The notes beneath the pieces are model-generated. The model was not told the origin of the DNA. It ran no database searches and worked only from the letters and a program-made list of their open reading frames with translations. This document shows, in pieces, positions 1 to 8,827 of a stretch of DNA of 64,000 nt. How positions within the stretch are numbered: the stretch's first letter is position 1; each line of letters opens with the position of its first letter. The position numbers were made by a program, and so were the translations under genes. Source of the stretch: F23-D06 sp947165685 (lineage in GTDB: Bacteria > Bacteroidota > Bacteroidia > Bacteroidales > WCHB1-69). Where the stretch lies: assembly GCA_947165685.1 (NCBI GenBank), contig CAMVBK010000003.1, forward strand, positions 80,640 to 144,639, read 5' to 3'.

Positions 1-546
1 GAGGTGGCCGTAGTAGGTCTCCAAGCCGTTTTCGTGGCGGATGACCACCAGGTTGCCGTAGCCGCCGGTGTTGGCCGTGCCTTTGGAGATGCGGACGATG
101 CCGTCCCAGGCGGCCGCCACGGGGGTGCCCTCCGGGTAGCCGAGATCGACGCCGCGGTGCATGCGGCGGTGACGGTAGCCGTAGTTGGAGGTGATGCGGT
201 ATTGGGCCGGATGGTGGTAGCCCGTCAGGTCGATGGTGTCACGCGCCGCCGAACCCGTGTGACGGTAGTGGATGGTCACGATGTCGAAGTTCTGGTACAG
301 GTTGAAGCCTGGCATCCAGTTGAAGTAGGTGAACAGCAGGCCGTTGCCGTGGTCCACGTTGTCAAGGTTGGAGTCATACATCGAGTTGATGAGGTTGCCT
401 AAGGAATCCTCCTCAATGTCGGCATCAATGTGCGCGGTGTCGTTCACCACGTTGAACTGGATAATGTTCTCCTGCGCCGACATCTGTCCGAAAAGAAGCA
501 GGCACAGCGGCAACAGGAGGATATAACGGATTAACATTCTGCTCAT
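1..546 (-). CDS. M23 (LytM) family metallopeptidase, C-terminus cut by window edge
   Basis: The start codon on the minus strand is at 546 and the frame is open to base 1, giving the first 182 residues. An N-terminal signal peptide (hydrophobic run near residues 5-20, ending SAQ) is followed by a linker and the start of the M23 fold. The first zinc-ligand motif HRGVD is present, then the stretch ending YYGHL that precedes the second His pair. M23 enzymes are zinc endopeptidases that cut peptidoglycan cross-links or serve as LytM activators in the periplasm. The gene starts 3 nt after the stop of the upstream small lipoprotein gene, so the two are probably co-transcribed. The missing C-terminus prevents a check of the HxH motif. 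Confidence 0.85.
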   Translation of the reverse strand, partial: MSRMLIRYILLLPLCLLLFGQMSAQENIIQFNVVNDTAHIDADIEEDSLGNLINSMYDSNLDNVDHGNGLLFTYFNWMPGFNLYQNFDIVTIHYRHTGSAARDTIDLTGYHHPAQYRITSNYGYRHRRMHRGVDLGYPEGTPVAAAWDGIVRISKGTANTGGYGNLVVIRHENGLETYYGHL

Positions 547-549
547 AGA

Positions 550-834
550 CTAACGTTTGCTGGTTTTGCCGGGACGGCGCTGGTTTTTCTTGTTTGCCTT
601 GTGCTTGATCGTCTTCCCGTCGTGGCTCTTGCGCGTGGAGCGCTTCTTGATGTAGTAGGTCGTGTTCTGCGAGGTGGTGGCGTTGCGCTTGGGCGTGTGG
701 TTGGTGCGAACCTTTTGATAACGGGTAGATTTATGTACGTGGTTGCGAGAGCTATTGCACGCGCACAGCGACAACACCAGCATGGTGCAGAGGAACAAGA
801 CAACGCTCTTCAAATATCTGTTTTTTGCATTCAT
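550..834 (-). CDS. Small basic hypothetical lipoprotein
   Basis: This 94-residue product has a lipoprotein signal: positively charged start, hydrophobic core and lipobox LSLCAC with Cys near residue 24. The mature part is short, strongly basic (Lys/Arg-rich, many Thr/Ser/Asn) and has no domain I recognise. It lies directly upstream of the M23 peptidase gene on the same strand with 3 nt between stop and start, which suggests a shared transcript and perhaps a cell-wall-associated role. The overlapping frame of similar length lacks a lipobox and is a shadow. Function unknown. Confidence 0.6.
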   Translation of the reverse strand: MNAKNRYLKSVVLFLCTMLVLSLCACNSSRNHVHKSTRYQKVRTNHTPKRNATTSQNTTYYIKKRSTRKSHDGKTIKHKANKKNQRRPGKTSKR

Positions 835-951
835 TTTCCTGAGAATTTAAGCCGCAAAGATACACTTTTTCACAACAGCCTCGGCGAAAAAACGAAAATA
901 AAACTGGAAAAAACTAAGAATCAAACACTTAAAAATCTTACCCGCAATAAT

Positions 952-1010
952 CTTTCTAATCTTTCTAATCTTTCTAAACCTCCTAAACCTCCTAAACTTC
1001 CTAAACCTCA
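952..1010. repeat. Short tandem repeats of a 9-nt unit in intergenic DNA
   Basis: Several copies of a 9-nt unit occur head to tail, first as CTTTCTAAT and then as CCTCCTAAA-like units, between the divergent lipoprotein and MFS genes. They end about 10 nt before the MFS -7 box. A related CTCCTAAA series is found near 18513. Confidence 0.7.
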
Positions 1011-1018
1011 AAATTTCG

Positions 1019-1026
1019 TATTTTTG
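1019..1026 (+). promoter_or_regulatory. -7 promoter box TATTTTTG of the MFS gene
   Basis: Matches the Bacteroidota TAnnTTTG consensus exactly and lies 22 nt before the MFS start codon. No good -33 TTG is seen at the usual spacing. Confidence 0.6.
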
Positions 1027-1048
1027 CCGCCCGAAAATAAAGAAAGAA

Positions 1049-2236
1049 ATGTCGGAGACCAAAGAAGTTTTATGGAATCGGGAATACATCAAGGTGATGG
1101 TGGCGAATTTCTCGCTTTTTTTTGCTTTCTACATCCTCACGCCGTTGCTCCCGATTTACCTTAGCGAGCATTTCGGGGCCAGCAAGGATGTGATCGGGCT
1201 GGTGCTGTCGGGCTACACGGTGGCGGCGCTGCTGTTCCGCCCGTTCAGCGGCTATGTGGTCGATTCCTTTGACCGGAAAAAGGTGCTGGTGTTCTTCATG
1301 CTGCTGAGCTTCCTGTTCTACGGCCTTTACCTGCTGGCGGGCACGCTGCTGCTCTTCGCCCTGGTGCGCACGCTCCACGGCGGGCCGTTCGGGGGGTGCA
1401 CCGTCGCCAACTCCACCGTCGCCATCGACGTGCTGCCCTCCTCGCGCCGCAACGAGGGCATCGGCTACTACGGGCTGAGCAACAACATCGCCACGGCCAT
1501 CGCCCCGACGGCCGGCATCGCCCTCTACAAATACTTCGACGACTTCAACATCCTGTTCGTCGTCGCCCTGCTCTTCGCTCTGCTCAGCACAGTCGTCGCC
1601 GCATCCGTGAAACTGCCCACACGTCCAGTCCTCGCCGACAAGAAGAAGCTGTCGCTCGACCGGTTCTTCCTCATCCGGGGCTGGTTCATTGGCGCCAACA
1701 TGATTTTCTTCGCCATCTGCTACGGCGTGATGAGCAATTATTTGGCCATCTACGCCAAGGAGACGCTGGGCATTACCAGTGGCTCGGGTACCTTCTTCCT
1801 GCTGCTCTCCATCGGGCTGATTCTGTCTCGATTGCAAGGAGGTAAGTCTTTGAGGGAAGGGAAGTTGGTGCGAAATGCCGGCGTCGGCATCCTCATCTCC
1901 ACCGTTGGCTACACCGTTTTCATCATCTCGCCGCACCCGGTCTGCTTCTACGCCTCCGCCCTGTTGGTGGGGCTCGGCAACGGGCACCTCTGGCCGGCTT
2001 TCCAGAACATGATCATCTCGGTGGCGCACCACAACGAGCGCGGCACCGCCAACTCGACGCTGCTCACCAGCTGGGACCTCGGCATGGGGATTGGCATCGT
2101 CCTCGGAGGAGTCATCGCTGAATACCTCGGCTACGCTGCGGCCTTCTGGACCGTGGTGGCCGTGCACGTCGCCGGCGTGGCCATGTTCTTCTCCACCACA
2201 CGGAAAATGTTCGTACAACGTAGATTAGATATATAA
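1049..2236 (+). CDS. MFS transporter
   Basis: This 395-residue, strongly hydrophobic protein has about 12 predicted membrane segments. The cytoplasmic loop between segments 2 and 3 carries the MFS signature region (GYVVDSFDRKKVL), and a long charged central loop near residue 200 separates two six-helix halves. Overall it resembles drug or sugar efflux carriers of the arabinose-efflux type; the substrate cannot be read from sequence. A consensus -7 box precedes it by 22 nt. The patatin gene follows 44 nt downstream on the same strand and may be co-transcribed. A long opposite-strand frame over the same DNA is a GC-rich shadow. Confidence 0.85.
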   Translation: MSETKEVLWNREYIKVMVANFSLFFAFYILTPLLPIYLSEHFGASKDVIGLVLSGYTVAALLFRPFSGYVVDSFDRKKVLVFFMLLSFLFYGLYLLAGTLLLFALVRTLHGGPFGGCTVANSTVAIDVLPSSRRNEGIGYYGLSNNIATAIAPTAGIALYKYFDDFNILFVVALLFALLSTVVAASVKLPTRPVLADKKKLSLDRFFLIRGWFIGANMIFFAICYGVMSNYLAIYAKETLGITSGSGTFFLLLSIGLILSRLQGGKSLREGKLVRNAGVGILISTVGYTVFIISPHPVCFYASALLVGLGNGHLWPAFQNMIISVAHHNERGTANSTLLTSWDLGMGIGIVLGGVIAEYLGYAAAFWTVVAVHVAGVAMFFSTTRKMFVQRRLDI

Positions 2237-2280
2237 GTGATAACGCCGTCGTATTACGGTATCCAAAAAATGATAAGATT

Positions 2281-4623
2281 ATGATGACAACGCGTAAATG
2301 GACAGGCAGGCGGATGCTGCCGGTGTTCTTTGTCTTAAGCCTTATGGCAGGTCTTCTCGAAGGGTATGGCCAGAATTCCATGCTGGTCAACCAAAGCTAC
2401 GACCCAGTCGCTGACTCGCTCTTCTTCAAGGAGATGCAGGAGCGGATGGCGAAGATCCGCCGCACCCAGCACCGTCCGACCGTGGCCTTGGCACTGGCGG
2501 GCGGCGGGGCGCGCGGCACCGCCCACATCGGCGTGCTGCAATATTTGGAGGAGAAGGGCATCCCTGTGGACTTTGTCGTCGGCACCAGCATGGGCGGACT
2601 GATGGGCGGCCTCTATTCCCTCGGCTACAGTGTGCATGAAATCGACTCCCTCATCCGCGGCATCGACTGGAATGTGATGATGAGCGACGAGATTCCGGCG
2701 GAGTACTACTCCTACGACCAGAAACGCTACAAATCCACTTACCTGCTGGACTTCCCCTTTGACCGGAAGAAATTTGTCAAGAGCCTCCCGTCCGGCATCA
2801 AATACGGGTTGAACATCTATAACTTGATGAGTTCCAAGACCGTGGATTATCAGGGCAAAATCGATTTCGCCGACCTCCCGTTGCCCTTCTGCTGTGTGGC
2901 CACGGAGATCGTGACCCAAACCGAGAAGCACTGGAGCTCCGGCGACCTGATCAGTGCGCTGCGCTCCACCATGTCCATCCCGGGCTACTTCCGCCCTGTG
3001 CGGGTCGATTCCATGATCCTGTCGGACGGCGGCACCAAGAACAACTTCCCTGCGGATGTCGCTAAGGCTGCCGGCGCGGACGTCATCATCGGCGTGGAGC
3101 TCTATATGCCTCGCGACTACGACGAGGTGAACAACATTGCGGAGGTGCTGATGCAGACCACCCAATACTCCGGCAGTTTGGAGGCGCACAAGCGCAACGT
3201 GCAATACTCCACAATCTATGTCACACCGAATCTGGCCGGCTACGGCTCGCTGAGCTTCAGTACCGAGGAAATCGACAAGATGATCCGCATCGGATACGCG
3301 GCGGCGGCGCAGCACGAGCGGGAGTTCGACAGCCTGGCCGACATCGTGGGCCATGGCGGGAGAGTGCTGCAAAGTCCCAAGGCCATAGACCTCGCCACCA
3401 CGAAGGTGCTGATCTCCAAAGTGCGGTTCGACGGTCTCAGTGACAAGGAGATGAACTATTTCAAAGACAAGCTCCGCATAGTTCCGGGCACGCGCTACGG
3501 CAAGCACGAGATCGAGATTGCGCAGTCGGTCATCTACAGCACCATGGCCTTCTCGCAGGTCACCTACGAACTCGTGGCCGACAGCACCGGCGAGGGCTAC
3601 TCGCTGGTTTACGACTGCGTGAAGCGTCCGATCAACGCCTTGGGCATCGGCATCAGGGCGGACACGGAGGAGTGGATGGCCATCCTGCTGAACGGCGGCT
3701 TCGGCCGCAACCGCATCTTCGGTCCAAGGCTCGATGTTACGGCGCGGTTCTCCATCTCCCCCTACCTGCGCCTCGACTTCTGCTACATCCCCGTCCGCGG
3801 ACCCATGTTCGGCATCGCGCTGAAGTCGCAGTACCGCACCCTGAACGGCGCCTTCAGCTTTGACTTCGACGGTATAGGGGACGACCCCGACGCGGAATAC
3901 GAGCCCGCCCAATACTACCAGAAAACCTGGCGCAACGTCCTCGACATCTACGGGGCCGACACCCACTGGAGCCGCCTCGACCTGCGGGTGGGCTTCCGTC
4001 TCGAACACACCCCCTATTACAACATTTTCTCGACCTTCGGGCTGGTGAAGGGCTGGGATTGGGCGAACTTCCACCCCTACCTCTATTTCCGGCTCACGTT
4101 CGACAACCAGAGCGACCGCTACTTCCCGGACAAAGGCCTCCGCGTCACCGCCAGCTACGACTACAAGCCGGTCAATACACATTACGCGGCGGCCAGCATA
4201 CAGGGCACCATCCCCGTGTGCCGCTTCTTCCACATCATCCCCTCGCTGAGAGGCCGCTACATCCTGGGACATGCTGACGGCAACGACTACATGTACAACT
4301 TCGTGGGCGGCGTGTTGGAAGGACGGTATTTTGACCACCAGATGCCGTTCATCGGCTTCAACGGGAGCACCAACTGCCAGGACTTCCTTACGATGGTCGA
4401 TGTCGATTTCCGTTTCAAGGTCTATAAGAACCTGTACCTCTCCCTCGTGGGTGCGGCGATGCACGACGGCAACGTAAACGGGATGAGCGAGCACGCCATC
4501 TACGCCGCCGGGCTGAAGGTCGCCTACAAGAGCAAGATAGGGCCGATACAGGCCAATGCCCACTGGAACAGCAAGAACAAGAAACGGGTGGGATTCTATG
4601 TGGGGGTAGGGTATGACTTCTGA
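2281..4623 (+). CDS. Patatin-like phospholipase fused to a surface-antigen (BamA-like) beta-barrel
   Basis: The 780-residue protein begins with a signal peptide (about residues 1-30). A patatin domain follows, with the oxyanion motif GGGARG at 74-79, nucleophile motif GTSMG (Ser103) and the partner Asp in DGG (Asp249), forming a Ser-Asp dyad. A POTRA-like region follows near residues 375-440, and the last about 300 residues alternate polar and aromatic residues like an outer-membrane beta-barrel of the bacterial surface antigen family, ending YDF with a terminal Phe. This is the layout of outer-membrane patatins such as PlpD, which place a lipase across the outer membrane. The lipid substrate is not known. 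Confidence 0.9.
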   Translation: MMTTRKWTGRRMLPVFFVLSLMAGLLEGYGQNSMLVNQSYDPVADSLFFKEMQERMAKIRRTQHRPTVALALAGGGARGTAHIGVLQYLEEKGIPVDFVVGTSMGGLMGGLYSLGYSVHEIDSLIRGIDWNVMMSDEIPAEYYSYDQKRYKSTYLLDFPFDRKKFVKSLPSGIKYGLNIYNLMSSKTVDYQGKIDFADLPLPFCCVATEIVTQTEKHWSSGDLISALRSTMSIPGYFRPVRVDSMILSDGGTKNNFPADVAKAAGADVIIGVELYMPRDYDEVNNIAEVLMQTTQYSGSLEAHKRNVQYSTIYVTPNLAGYGSLSFSTEEIDKMIRIGYAAAAQHEREFDSLADIVGHGGRVLQSPKAIDLATTKVLISKVRFDGLSDKEMNYFKDKLRIVPGTRYGKHEIEIAQSVIYSTMAFSQVTYELVADSTGEGYSLVYDCVKRPINALGIGIRADTEEWMAILLNGGFGRNRIFGPRLDVTARFSISPYLRLDFCYIPVRGPMFGIALKSQYRTLNGAFSFDFDGIGDDPDAEYEPAQYYQKTWRNVLDIYGADTHWSRLDLRVGFRLEHTPYYNIFSTFGLVKGWDWANFHPYLYFRLTFDNQSDRYFPDKGLRVTASYDYKPVNTHYAAASIQGTIPVCRFFHIIPSLRGRYILGHADGNDYMYNFVGGVLEGRYFDHQMPFIGFNGSTNCQDFLTMVDVDFRFKVYKNLYLSLVGAAMHDGNVNGMSEHAIYAAGLKVAYKSKIGPIQANAHWNSKNKKRVGFYVGVGYDF

Positions 4624-4648
4624 TGTTGAAAAATATTTTTCAACAACC

Positions 4649-4679
4649 CTTGACAATATCAAAAAAAAGTCTATTTTTG
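4649..4679 (+). promoter_or_regulatory. Promoter of the rplM operon (CTTG-N19-TATTTTTG)
   Basis: A -33 TTG (4650-4652) and a perfect -7 box TATTTTTG (4672-4679) are separated by 19 nt, matching the Bacteroidota housekeeping promoter in both boxes and spacing. It leaves a 5' leader of about 105 nt before rplM. Confidence 0.75.
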
Positions 4680-4739
4680 CGCGCTTAAAAAAACTCGATT
4701 ATTATCCTTAAGTTAGCAAAGGAAAAAAATTAAAAATCA

Positions 4740-4765
4740 GAGAGATATGGGTGAAGATATCTCTC
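4740..4765 (+). promoter_or_regulatory. Hairpin in the rplM leader
   Basis: A perfect 9-bp inverted repeat (GAGAGATAT / ATATCTCTC) with an 8-nt loop lies in the untranslated leader 26 nt before the rplM start. It is not followed by a T-run, so it is not a terminator. Its place fits autogenous control by a ribosomal protein, which is inference only. Confidence 0.5.
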
Positions 4766-4790
4766 GCAAAAAAAAGACAAAACTGAAAAA

Positions 4791-5246
4791 ATGGATGCAG
4801 TAAGTTACAAAACAATTTCGGCGAATGAGAAAATCGTCAAGAAAGAATGGGTGGTCGTTGACGCCCAGGAGATGGTTGTGGGCCGCCTTGCTACACAGGT
4901 GGCGCGCATTCTGAAAGGCAAGAACAAGCCTTATTACACGCCTCACTTCGACTGCGGCGACAATGTGATCATCATCAACGCGGAGAAGGTGAAGTTCACG
5001 GGCCACAAGTGGACGGACAAGCAGTATGTCCACCACACCACGTATCCCGGCGGACAGCGTTTCGCGACCCCGCGGGAGCTGATGCGCAAGGACCCGAGAC
5101 GCATTCTGGAACACGCCATCAAGGGCATGCTCCCGAAAAACAGACTCGGTGCCCAACTGTTCCGCAACCTCCACGTCTATGTGGGACCCAACCATCCGCA
5201 CGAGGCCCAGCAACCCAAAGTCATTAACATTAAGGATATTAAATAA
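4791..5246 (+). CDS. rplM: 50S ribosomal protein L13
   Basis: The 151-residue length is normal for L13. Recognisable blocks are WVVVDAQEMVVGRLAT near the N-terminus, GDNVIIINAEKVKFTG in the middle, and the C-terminal LPKNRLG...LHVYVGPNHPHEAQQP. L13 is an early-assembling protein of the large subunit. The gene is first in the L13-S9 pair, 2 nt upstream of rpsI, and carries its own strong promoter and a hairpin-containing leader. The order L13-S9-S2-EF-Ts is common in Bacteroidota. Confidence 0.98.
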   Translation: MDAVSYKTISANEKIVKKEWVVVDAQEMVVGRLATQVARILKGKNKPYYTPHFDCGDNVIIINAEKVKFTGHKWTDKQYVHHTTYPGGQRFATPRELMRKDPRRILEHAIKGMLPKNRLGAQLFRNLHVYVGPNHPHEAQQPKVINIKDIK

Positions 5247-5248
5247 CA

Positions 5249-5635
5249 ATGGAAGTAATCAATACATTAGGCAGAAGAAAAACCGCCGTCGCGCGCTTGT
5301 ACATGAAACCCGGCAGCGGCCAAATCACGGTCAACAACCGCGACTATAAGGAATATTTTTGCGTTCCCACCCTGCAGTACAAGGTCGAGCAACCCCTCCA
5401 GGTGGCCAACCTGATGGGTCAGTATGACATCAAGGCTAACCTCGACGGCGGCGGCGTGACCGGCCAGGCCGAGGCCCTCCGCATGGCCATCGCCAAGGCG
5501 CTCACCCAAATCGACCCCGAACTCCGCCCCGCACTGAAAGCCCAGGGCTTCCTGCGCCGCGACCCGCGTATGGTGGAACGTAAGAAACCCGGTCAGCCCA
5601 AGGCCCGTAAGAGATTCCAATTCTCCAAACGTTAA
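5249..5635 (+). CDS. rpsI: 30S ribosomal protein S9
   Basis: The 128-residue product begins with the S9 signature VINTLGRRKTAVARLYMKPG and contains GGGVTGQAEALRMAIAKAL and the basic C-terminal tail (KPGQPKARKRFQFSKR) that reaches the P-site tRNA. The final KR dipeptide is the usual S9 ending. It starts 2 nt after the rplM stop, so translation is probably coupled. Confidence 0.98.
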   Translation: MEVINTLGRRKTAVARLYMKPGSGQITVNNRDYKEYFCVPTLQYKVEQPLQVANLMGQYDIKANLDGGGVTGQAEALRMAIAKALTQIDPELRPALKAQGFLRRDPRMVERKKPGQPKARKRFQFSKR

Positions 5636-5668
5636 TCGGAATTTCACTTGGACAGTGTTTAGTATCGA

Positions 5669-5706
5669 AACGGTGAAGATTCCCGCTTAGAGACTACTCC
5701 ACCGTT
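5669..5706 (+). promoter_or_regulatory. Hairpin in the rpsI-rpsB intergenic leader
   Basis: AACGGTG (5669-5675) pairs with CACCGTT (5700-5706), enclosing a 24-nt loop in the 106-nt gap before rpsB. There is no T-tract after it, so an S2-binding or similar leader element is a candidate role. Inference from position only. Confidence 0.45.
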
Positions 5707-5741
5707 GCTTTCAAGAATGTAAACAAATCAAAAAAAAGAAA

Positions 5742-6554
5742 ATGTCAAACGTACAATTTGAAGAACTTTTAGAAGCTGGTTGTCACTTCGGACACCTGAA
5801 AAGAAAATGGAACCCCGCCATGGCTCCCTACATCTTCATGGAGAAGAATGGCATCCACATCATCGACCTCTACAAGACGATGGACAAGCTTGAGGAAGCC
5901 TGCAGCGCCGCCAAGAGCATCGCACGCTCCGGCCGCAAGATCCTCTTCGTCGCCACCAAGAAACAAGCTAAGGAAACCGTAGCCAGCATGGTCAAGGAAG
6001 TGAACATGCCCTACGTGACCGAGCGCTGGCCCGGCGGCATGCTCACCAACTTCTTCACCATCCGCAAGGCTGTCAAGAAAATGAGCGACATCGACCGTCT
6101 GATCGAAAGCCCCCAATTCCAGAACATCTCCAAACGCGAGCGCCTGCAAATCAGCCGCGAGCGCGCTAAACTGGAAAAGAACCTCGGCTCCATCAGCGAC
6201 CTGTCTCGCCTTCCTGCAGCCGTCTTCATCGTGGATATCATGAAAGAGCACATCGCCCTGGCCGAGGCCCGCAAACTCGCCATCCCCACCTTCGCCATCG
6301 TCGATACCAACTCCGACCCGCGCATGGTCGATTTCCCCATCCCGGCCAATGACGACGCATCCAAGTCAATCGCCGTGGTCCTCAAAGCCATCTGCGACAG
6401 CATCCGCGAAGGACAGGCCGAGCGCGAGATGAACAAGGACCGCATGGAAGAGGAAATCGCTGAGATGAACGCCGAGAACGACGGCGAAGAGCGCGAGAAC
6501 GACGACCGCGACGGCGGCAGACGCAGAAGAGTGTCCCGCAAAAACAACGAATAA
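5742..6554 (+). CDS. rpsB: 30S ribosomal protein S2
   Basis: The 270-residue product has the S2 hallmarks: FEELLEAGCHFGHLKRKWNP at the start, WPGGMLTNFFTIR in the middle, and the IPTFAIVDTNSDP signature. The last 40 residues are an acidic then Arg-rich tail (EREN..RDGGRRRRVSRKN) beyond the usual core, as seen in several Bacteroidota. It is followed after 30 nt by tsf, the near-universal partner of rpsB. Confidence 0.98.
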   Translation: MSNVQFEELLEAGCHFGHLKRKWNPAMAPYIFMEKNGIHIIDLYKTMDKLEEACSAAKSIARSGRKILFVATKKQAKETVASMVKEVNMPYVTERWPGGMLTNFFTIRKAVKKMSDIDRLIESPQFQNISKRERLQISRERAKLEKNLGSISDLSRLPAAVFIVDIMKEHIALAEARKLAIPTFAIVDTNSDPRMVDFPIPANDDASKSIAVVLKAICDSIREGQAEREMNKDRMEEEIAEMNAENDGEERENDDRDGGRRRRVSRKNNE

Positions 6555-6584
6555 TTTTTAATCACGAAAAAAACTTACAACAAT

Positions 6585-7592
6585 ATGGCTAATATTACCG
6601 CAGCTGATGTTAACAAACTCAGACAAGAGACCGGTATCGGCATGATGGACTGCAAGAAAGCCCTCGTGGAAGCCGACGGCGACTTCGAGAAAGCACGCGA
6701 CATCCTCCGCAAGAAAGGACAGAAAGTGGCCGCCAAGCGCGCCGACCGCGCCTCCAACGAAGGACGCATCATCGCCAAGACCAACGCCGACAGAACTAAG
6801 GGCTACATGCTCGCCATGGCCTGCGAGACTGACTTCGTGGGCAAGGGCGAGGAATTCGTCAACTTCACTGACAGCGTCCTCGACAAAGCTATGGCCGCTG
6901 ACATCAAGACCAAGGACGAACTGCTCAACATGAACTTCGACGGACAAACCGTGGCCGAGAAACTGATCGAGATGACCGGCAAGACCGGCGAGAAGATCGA
7001 ATGCCCCGACTATGAGGTGATCGAGGCCGCCTACGTGGAGGCTTACAACCACATGGGCAACCACAAAGCCACCCTCGTGGGCTTCAACAAGACTGGCGAA
7101 AAGGTTGCCGAAGTAGCCCACAACGTCGCTATGCATATCACTGCCATGGCTCCCGTCGCCCTCGACGAGAATGCCATCCCGCAAGATGTGAAAGACCGCG
7201 AACTCGCCATCGGCATCGAGAAGACCCGTCTCGAAATGATCCAAAGAGCCGTTGATTCCGCCCTGCACAAAGCCGGCATCAACCCCGCCCACGTCGATAG
7301 CGACGACCATATCAACTCCAATATGGCCAAGGGTTGGATCACCGAGGAACAGGCTGAACTGGCCCGCAAAATCAAGGCTGAGGAAGCCGAAAAGGCTGCC
7401 GCTAACCTTAACGAGAAACAAATCCAGCAAATCGCACAAGGCCGCTTGGTGAAGTTCTTCAAGGAAAGCACCCTCACCTATCAAGTGCTCGTGATGGGCA
7501 GCGACGGCAAAGAAAGCGTCGGTGACTACATCAAGAGAATGGAAAAAGGATTGGCCTGCACAGGTTTTATCCGCAGACAAATTGGTGAATAA
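6585..7592 (+). CDS. tsf: Elongation factor Ts
   Basis: The 335-residue protein opens with the UBA-like N-terminal domain (LRQETGIGMMDCKKALVEADGD) and contains the EF-Tu-binding core motif CETDFVGKGEEF. It recycles EF-Tu-GDP to EF-Tu-GTP. The length is somewhat above the 280-300 of Proteobacteria owing to an insert around residues 195-260. It ends 30 nt before a strong intrinsic terminator that closes the translation operon. Confidence 0.98.
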   Translation: MANITAADVNKLRQETGIGMMDCKKALVEADGDFEKARDILRKKGQKVAAKRADRASNEGRIIAKTNADRTKGYMLAMACETDFVGKGEEFVNFTDSVLDKAMAADIKTKDELLNMNFDGQTVAEKLIEMTGKTGEKIECPDYEVIEAAYVEAYNHMGNHKATLVGFNKTGEKVAEVAHNVAMHITAMAPVALDENAIPQDVKDRELAIGIEKTRLEMIQRAVDSALHKAGINPAHVDSDDHINSNMAKGWITEEQAELARKIKAEEAEKAAANLNEKQIQQIAQGRLVKFFKESTLTYQVLVMGSDGKESVGDYIKRMEKGLACTGFIRRQIGE

Positions 7593-7622
7593 TAATCGCC
7601 AATTGTTTTGGTAATATGATGG

Positions 7623-7649
7623 AAGCGCGAAGAGATTCGCGCTTTTTTT
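7623..7649 (+). terminator. Intrinsic terminator after tsf
   Basis: A perfect 9-bp stem AAGCGCGAA / TTCGCGCTT with a GAGA tetraloop runs straight into a T-tract (T8 including the stem end). This is a textbook Rho-independent terminator for the rplM-tsf transcription unit. Confidence 0.9.
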
Positions 7650-7674
7650 ATGGAATACCTAATCGAAAAAAAAG

Positions 7675-7682
7675 TATCTTTG
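7675..7682 (+). promoter_or_regulatory. -7 promoter box TATCTTTG of the aldolase gene
   Basis: Exact match to TAnnTTTG, 63 nt before the fba start. The leader between them repeats the 12-mer AACAATAAACAG twice just before the start codon. Confidence 0.6.
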
Positions 7683-7745
7683 CCACCCAATTAGCATTCA
7701 TTGAACATAGAACAATAAACAGTAATTAGTAAACAATAAACAGAC

Positions 7746-8825
7746 ATGTCAGAGAAAATCTTATCCAAAGTGAAACCCGGTGTGGTTTATGGCAAGGATC
7801 TCCAGGAGATCTTCCACATTGCAAAAGCTAACAAGTTCGCTCTTCCGGCAGTGAACGTGGTCGGTACCGACTCGATCAACGCCGTCATGGAGGCCGCCAA
7901 GGCGGTGAACTCCCCGGTGATGATCCAGTTCTCGAACGGCGGCGGCGTGTTCTGCGCCGGCAAATCGTTGAGCAACGACGGCCAGGCGGCTGCCATCGCC
8001 GGTTCCATCTCCGGAGCCATGCACATCCACCGCATGGCCGAGATGTATGGCATTCCCGTGGTCGTGCACACCGACCATGCCGCCAAGAAACTCCTCCCCT
8101 GGATCGACGGGCTGCTCGACGCAGGTGAGAAATACTACGCCGAGAATGGCAAACCGCTCTTCAGCTCCCACATGCTCGACCTCTCGGAAGAGCCTCTGAA
8201 AGAGAATATTGAAATCTGCAAGAAGTATCTGGCCCGCATGGCCAAGATCGAGATGACTCTCGAAATCGAGCTCGGCATCACCGGTGGCGAGGAAGACGGT
8301 GTCGATAACACCGGCATCGACAGCGCACGTCTCTACACTCAACCTGAAGATGTGGCCTACGCCTACGAAGAACTCAGCAAGATCAGCCCCAACTTCACCA
8401 TCGCCGCCTCCTTCGGCAACGTCCATGGTGTCTATAAACCCGGCAATGTGAAGCTGGAGCCCATCATCCTGCACAACTCCCAGGAATACATCCAGAAGAA
8501 GTTCAACACCGAAGCGAATCCTGTGAACTTCGTTTTCCACGGCGGCTCCGGATCCGAACCCGCCAAAATCAAGGAGGCTATCAGCTACGGTGTCATCAAG
8601 ATGAATATCGACACCGACACGCAATGGGCGTTCTGGGAAGGCGTGATGAACTACTACAAGAAAAACGAAGCCTACCTGCAAAGTCAGATTGGCAACCCTG
8701 AAGGCGAAGACAAACCCAACAAGAAGTACTACGACCCGCGCATGTTCCTGCGTGAAGGCGAAAAGTCCATGGTCGAGCGCCTCAAAGTGGCGTTCAGCGA
8801 TTTGAACTGCATCGACAGACTGTAG
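7746..8825 (+). CDS. fba: Fructose-bisphosphate aldolase, class II
   Basis: This 359-residue protein has the class IIA pattern: NVVGTDSINAVMEAA, the zinc-ligand motif HTDHAAKKLLPWIDGLL, the ELGITGGEEDGVDN acidic loop, and FHGGSGS for phosphate binding near the C-terminus. It splits fructose-1,6-bisphosphate into DHAP and glyceraldehyde-3-phosphate with a zinc ion. It is monocistronic as far as can be seen, with its own -7 box, the tsf terminator upstream and a hairpin downstream. Confidence 0.97.
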   Translation: MSEKILSKVKPGVVYGKDLQEIFHIAKANKFALPAVNVVGTDSINAVMEAAKAVNSPVMIQFSNGGGVFCAGKSLSNDGQAAAIAGSISGAMHIHRMAEMYGIPVVVHTDHAAKKLLPWIDGLLDAGEKYYAENGKPLFSSHMLDLSEEPLKENIEICKKYLARMAKIEMTLEIELGITGGEEDGVDNTGIDSARLYTQPEDVAYAYEELSKISPNFTIAASFGNVHGVYKPGNVKLEPIILHNSQEYIQKKFNTEANPVNFVFHGGSGSEPAKIKEAISYGVIKMNIDTDTQWAFWEGVMNYYKKNEAYLQSQIGNPEGEDKPNKKYYDPRMFLREGEKSMVERLKVAFSDLNCIDRL

Positions 8826-8827
8826 TC

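Noticed and set aside
2335..4662. 775-residue open frame on the minus strand opposite the patatin gene
   Set aside because: It mirrors a well-supported patatin/beta-barrel gene; composition (Val, His, Glu-rich) is typical of a GC-rich antisense shadow and no domain is visible.
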